DNA of 64,000 nucleotides from positions 13,656,664 to 13,720,663 of the forward strand of contig CAJINV010000001.1 of the NCBI GenBank assembly GCA_905178155.1, given 5' to 3'. The translations under genes were made by a program, and so were the position numbers. The notes under the pieces are model-generated. The model did no database searches. It saw nothing but the letters and a program-made list of their open reading frames with translations, and was not told the DNA's origin. This document shows positions 61,701-64,000 of the stretch, in pieces. Within the stretch, counting starts at the first letter, position 1; each line of letters begins with the position of its first letter. The DNA comes from Amoebophrya sp. A120 (Eukaryota > Sar > Dinophyceae > Syndiniales > Amoebophryaceae).

Positions 61701-62985
61701 CAATGCTCGGGGGCTCGCACTGTAAGCAAAATAAAAAAAGCCCGGGTAGGAAAAATGCATTTTGCGTTTTTTCCTACCCGGGGTTTTTATTTTCAAAACC
61801 CCGGGTAGGAAATATTTATCCGCTGCTCTGCACGTCTGTGAGGGTGATAACAGCTGATAAATATTTCCTACCCGGGGTTTTGAAAATAAAAACCCCGGGT
61901 AGGAAAAAAATCAAAACTCATATTTCCTACCCGGGCTTTTTATTTTCAAAACCTCGTATAGGCCCTCCGAAATCTGGGCGGCGCGGCAGCGCCGCGAATT
62001 TTTTTTTTTTTGGATCGCGGAGAGCTATGTGAGGTTTTGAAAACCAAAACCTCGTATAGCCCCCTCGAAATTCGGGCGGCGCGGCAGCGCCGCGAAGATT
62101 TTTTTTTTTGGGTTCGCGGAGGGCTATGTGAGGTTTTGAAAGCCAAAACCTCGTATAGCCTCCTCGAAATTTGGGCGGCGCGGCAGCGCCGCGGAGAATT
62201 TTTTTTGGTTCGCGGATAGCTATGCGAGGTTTTGAAAATCAAAACCTCGTATAGCCTTCTCGAAATTTGGGCGGCGTAGCAGCGCCACGAAAAGTATATT
62301 TCCTACCCGGGCCTTTTTTTTTCAAAACCTCGTATAGCCTCTCCGAAATCTGGGCGGCATATTTTTTTTTTGGTTCCCGGATGGCTATGTGAGGTTTTGA
62401 AAACTAAAACCTCGCATAGCCCCCTCTAAATTTGGGCGGCGCGGCAGCGTCGTGAAGAATTTTTTTTGGTTCGCGGAGGGCTATGCGAGGTTTTGGAAGC
62501 CAAAACCTTGGATAGCCCCCTCAAAATTTGGGCGGCGTGGCAGCGCCGCGAAGGAGTTTTTTTATTTTGGTTCGCGGAGCGCTATGTCAGGTTCCGAAAA
62601 CCAAAACCCCACGTAAGCCTCAGGGGGTCGCATCGGGTAAGTCGCGCCAACGCGCGGGCGCAGGGGCTGCAGCGCTGCATTTGGTTTCTACCGTCAGTGG
62701 TGTGGGCCAGAATGTGAAAAGTCATTTGACCTGTGACCTTTATGAAAGGGCCGCTAATTACGTCATGTAGAGTACTCGAAAACCAGTGCGCTTCGCTGGG
62801 CGGTTCGGAGTGACAACGCGCCGATGGTAAACTTGTTGTTGCGGGCCGACGCGGATATCATTTCGGAGGAACGCTTGCTGCTGCAGGAAGCAGATTCTGA
62901 TCGGCTGCGGCAGTTCCTGCGAAACACAATTCGGGCCGAGAAGATACGGCTCGGCCATATCATCGATAATGCTCTGCAGACATAA
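58783..62985 (+). CDS. coiled-coil ankyrin-repeat protein, three exons
   Basis: Exons 58783-60287, 60402-60887 and 62778-62985 give about 732 residues. The N-terminal third contains four LSRT-type motifs (DALSRTVAQ, DALSRTVAA, DLLGRTVGA and DLLSRTTAA at about 125, 143, 161 and 184). Residues about 310-450 form a long coiled coil (QERFEELQRKYQKAEVMIREK). The C-terminal part is a set of ankyrin repeats: NNLAMIKESLQYLKDVNVRD, then FGDSLLTTCCKCNQPDLLRYF, then ASDVVQKLLNANADPNH and APLVYAVANNSEKVVKLL. Exon 3 completes the last repeats (ALRWAVRSDNAPMVNLLLRA). Without splicing of the 1.9-kb insertion the frame stops at 60903 inside the last-but-one repeat. The protein is likely a scaffold; its partner is unknown. 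Both introns are TSD-bounded insertions with no GT-AG pair that keeps the frame. Confidence 0.75.
60288..60401. mobile_element. introner, 114 bp, stop-free
   Basis: The TSD is TCCAG at 60283-60287 and 60397-60401. The TIRs are TATCCACAGAAAAAAACCCA and (inverted right end) TATCCAGGAAAAAACACCCA, followed by TCC(A/C)CATCCA. The middle is little more than two TTTTGCATGACAAA motifs. The length is 38 codons without a stop, so the frame stays open even if it is retained. It encodes a basic, aromatic peptide unlike the flanking Ser/Pro-rich linker. Confidence 0.85.
61741..61936. repeat. alternating CCCGGGTAGGAAA palindromes
   Basis: CCCGGGTAGGAAA and its complement TTTCCTACCCGGG alternate six times (about 61741, 61769, 61799, 61861, 61892 and 61922). 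Two of them extend to GGGTAGGAAATATTTATC and its complement around a 35-bp loop. The stretch can fold into several competing hairpins. Confidence 0.85.
61976..62620. repeat. tandem array of hairpin units, 82-99 bp
   Basis: The block GGGCGGCGCGGCAGCGCCGC or a variant starts at 61976, 62074, 62173, 62269, 62352, 62434 and 62530. Each unit also has a T-run, GGTTCGCGGA and the self-complementary part GGCTATGTGAGGTTTTGAAA followed by CCAAAACCTCGTATAGCC. Both the GC-rich and the AT-rich parts of each unit form hairpins. Confidence 0.85.
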
Positions 62986-63868
62986 AGCAGTACTCGTATG
63001 CGACTTTGTTCTGCACGTGGCGGCGGGGCGCTGTTTAGATTCAAAGCTGTCCCCGCATCCGCACAAGAACTAGTGATTTTGGTTTAATTACATGTTTCAG
63101 TTTCGCTCAGTATTGAATAACAGCGTCTTGCGTCTGGTGTTTGTCTTCTCGGAAAATGTGTTTCACTAGATCACGTGTGTTCATGCTTGGAGTCCGGAAA
63201 ACGCGGAACACTCTGTCTGTGCTGTCGTGGTCGCTCTGCGTAGTATTGTCGATTCACTTCTTTAAAACCTCTGTGACGCGAAGTAGCTGCGTCAGAAATC
63301 GTTCGTCCGAAAGTCGTCCTACTAGCTGGAAGCTGTTCGGTGTCGGTTTGTCTGTTTAGTGTCGGTTTGTAAAATTGTCGACGTCATCGTCTTGTCAATG
63401 TCAATCAAGACTGGATTTCGGTCTTCGTATTCATCGTCCAACACCGTCTCCTTTCCTGCGTCCCGCGTTCGTATCGTCCACTACGTGCGTTGTATGGTGC
63501 GCATGGATTTGGAGATGAAAACATCCATCGTCACTAGGTGTAGCTTGTGTAGTCTTTCAATTTAGACTGATTTCGTAAATCCTGATCCTCATCCCTGCGC
63601 AGCTCCCTGAATCGTCATTCGCTCTGGTGCATACGAGTAGGAAGTGTATACTTTTAGTAAATCAATCCAAATATTTTTTTACTCTTTTTCTGTGCCGCAT
63701 TTTTGACGTCATAGCCAAGCCAACCAGTTTCTCTACCCTTGAGTTTTGCACTGGCTTGCTGCTTTCTCGATCTTATGTCTTTCTTATGGTGATGGTAAGG
63801 ATAGAAGTACCCAAACTCAATCCCGATTTTTTTTGAGGACTGACGGAAGAACGAAAAGAAACACCCCC
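62986..63868. other. intergenic, nothing convincing
   Basis: Short frames (for example 63156-63359) are basic and of low quality. GTGTCGGTTTGT is duplicated near 63342-63370. No family was recognised. Confidence 0.4.
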
Positions 63869-64000
63869 ATGATGTGCGAATTCGTCTTCATTTTTATTGG
63901 GATCGGCATCGTAACGTGTGGCGCACTAGCCGGCATTGCAGTGGTCATCAGCAATGTTACGGGAGATGACGAAGAACAACAGTACCTTTTTATGTTTGTG
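63869..64000 (+). CDS. membrane protein, 3' partial
   Basis: ATG 63869 opens a frame that runs to the window edge (44 codons). Residues 4-28 (EFVFIFIGIGIVTCGALAGI) are one membrane segment, followed by an acidic stretch (TGDDEEQQ). It may be a signal anchor. No family can be assigned from this length, and an intron could lie before the edge. Confidence 0.4.
   Translation, partial: MMCEFVFIFIGIGIVTCGALAGIAVVISNVTGDDEEQQYLFMFV

Larger units (their letters stand above)
60888..62777. mobile_element. 1.9-kb hairpin-rich TIR insertion in the ankyrin gene
   Basis: Direct repeats of TACTC (60883-60887 and 62773-62777; GTACTC if the preceding base is counted) bound the insertion. Inside, 21-bp TIRs (TAATTAGCGGCCCTTTCATA) start at 60897 and end at 62760. 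The right half is a tandem array of hairpin units and a nest of CCCGGGTAGG palindromes. Removal of 1,890 nt (3 x 630) restores the ankyrin frame; no GT-AG pair does so. The 9 and 12 bases between the direct repeats and the TIRs do not match each other, so the TSD assignment is less certain than for the short introners. Confidence 0.7.

Noticed and set aside
60882-62772. GT-AG intron borders for the ankyrin-gene insertion
   Set aside because: GT at 60882 with AG ending at 62770 or 62772 removes 1,889 or 1,891 nt and destroys the ankyrin frame; only 1,890 nt fits.

Overview
The window is nuclear DNA of a unicellular eukaryote. Genes are split by introns, intergenic gaps run to 2.3 kb, there are two Ty1/copia-type retroelements, and no operons or rRNA/tRNA genes were seen. 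Many introns are small transposon-like units with terminal inverted repeats (TIRs) and 5-bp target-site duplications (TSDs), and most have no GT-AG borders. Introners of this kind are reported from several protists, including dinoflagellates such as Amoebophrya and Polarella. A syndinian-like dinoflagellate is my best guess, but the assignment is inference.

Layout. 1-5.3 kb: 3' part of a decayed copia element on the plus strand. 6.2-7.5 kb: two-exon orphan gene. 8.3-18.8 kb: orphan gene split by a nested insertion. A TIR element with TSD CACCT holds an 7.9-kb copia element (minus strand, TSD GTAGT), which holds a fold-back element. Removing the outer element plus one TSD copy restores one reading frame. 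20.1-22.1 kb: membrane protein. 24.0-27.7 kb: RS-rich CCCH zinc-finger protein with a TIR element inside a GT-AG intron. 28.5-30.3 kb: membrane-anchored FkbM/METTL24-like methyltransferase. 30.7-31.6 kb: 156-bp tandem repeat. 31.9-34.0 kb: helical-repeat (OPR/RAP-like) protein. 34.9-37.4 kb: class I heme peroxidase. 39.7-46.3 kb: very long P5-like ATPase. 48.7-52.0 kb: LAS1 pre-rRNA endonuclease. 53.0-56.1 kb: EF-hand Na+/Ca2+ exchanger of the plant NCL type. 57.1-57.8 kb: small membrane protein. 58.8-63.0 kb: coiled-coil/ankyrin protein with a 1.9-kb hairpin-rich insertion. 63.9 kb to the end: start of another membrane protein. All host genes read on the plus strand.

The genes do not form one pathway. 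What joins them is the intron system. Eight short TIR units, plus two much larger insertions, sit inside coding regions. In every case, removing the unit and one copy of its flanking repeat rejoins the reading frame, and where a family is recognisable (LAS1, NCL exchanger, EF-hands, peroxidase, methyltransferase, ankyrin) it rejoins the conserved domain. Two units can use a GT donor and AG acceptor made partly from their own target-site duplication; the others cannot. The large insertions suggest the same process may turn kilobase-sized, retroelement-loaded DNA into introns.
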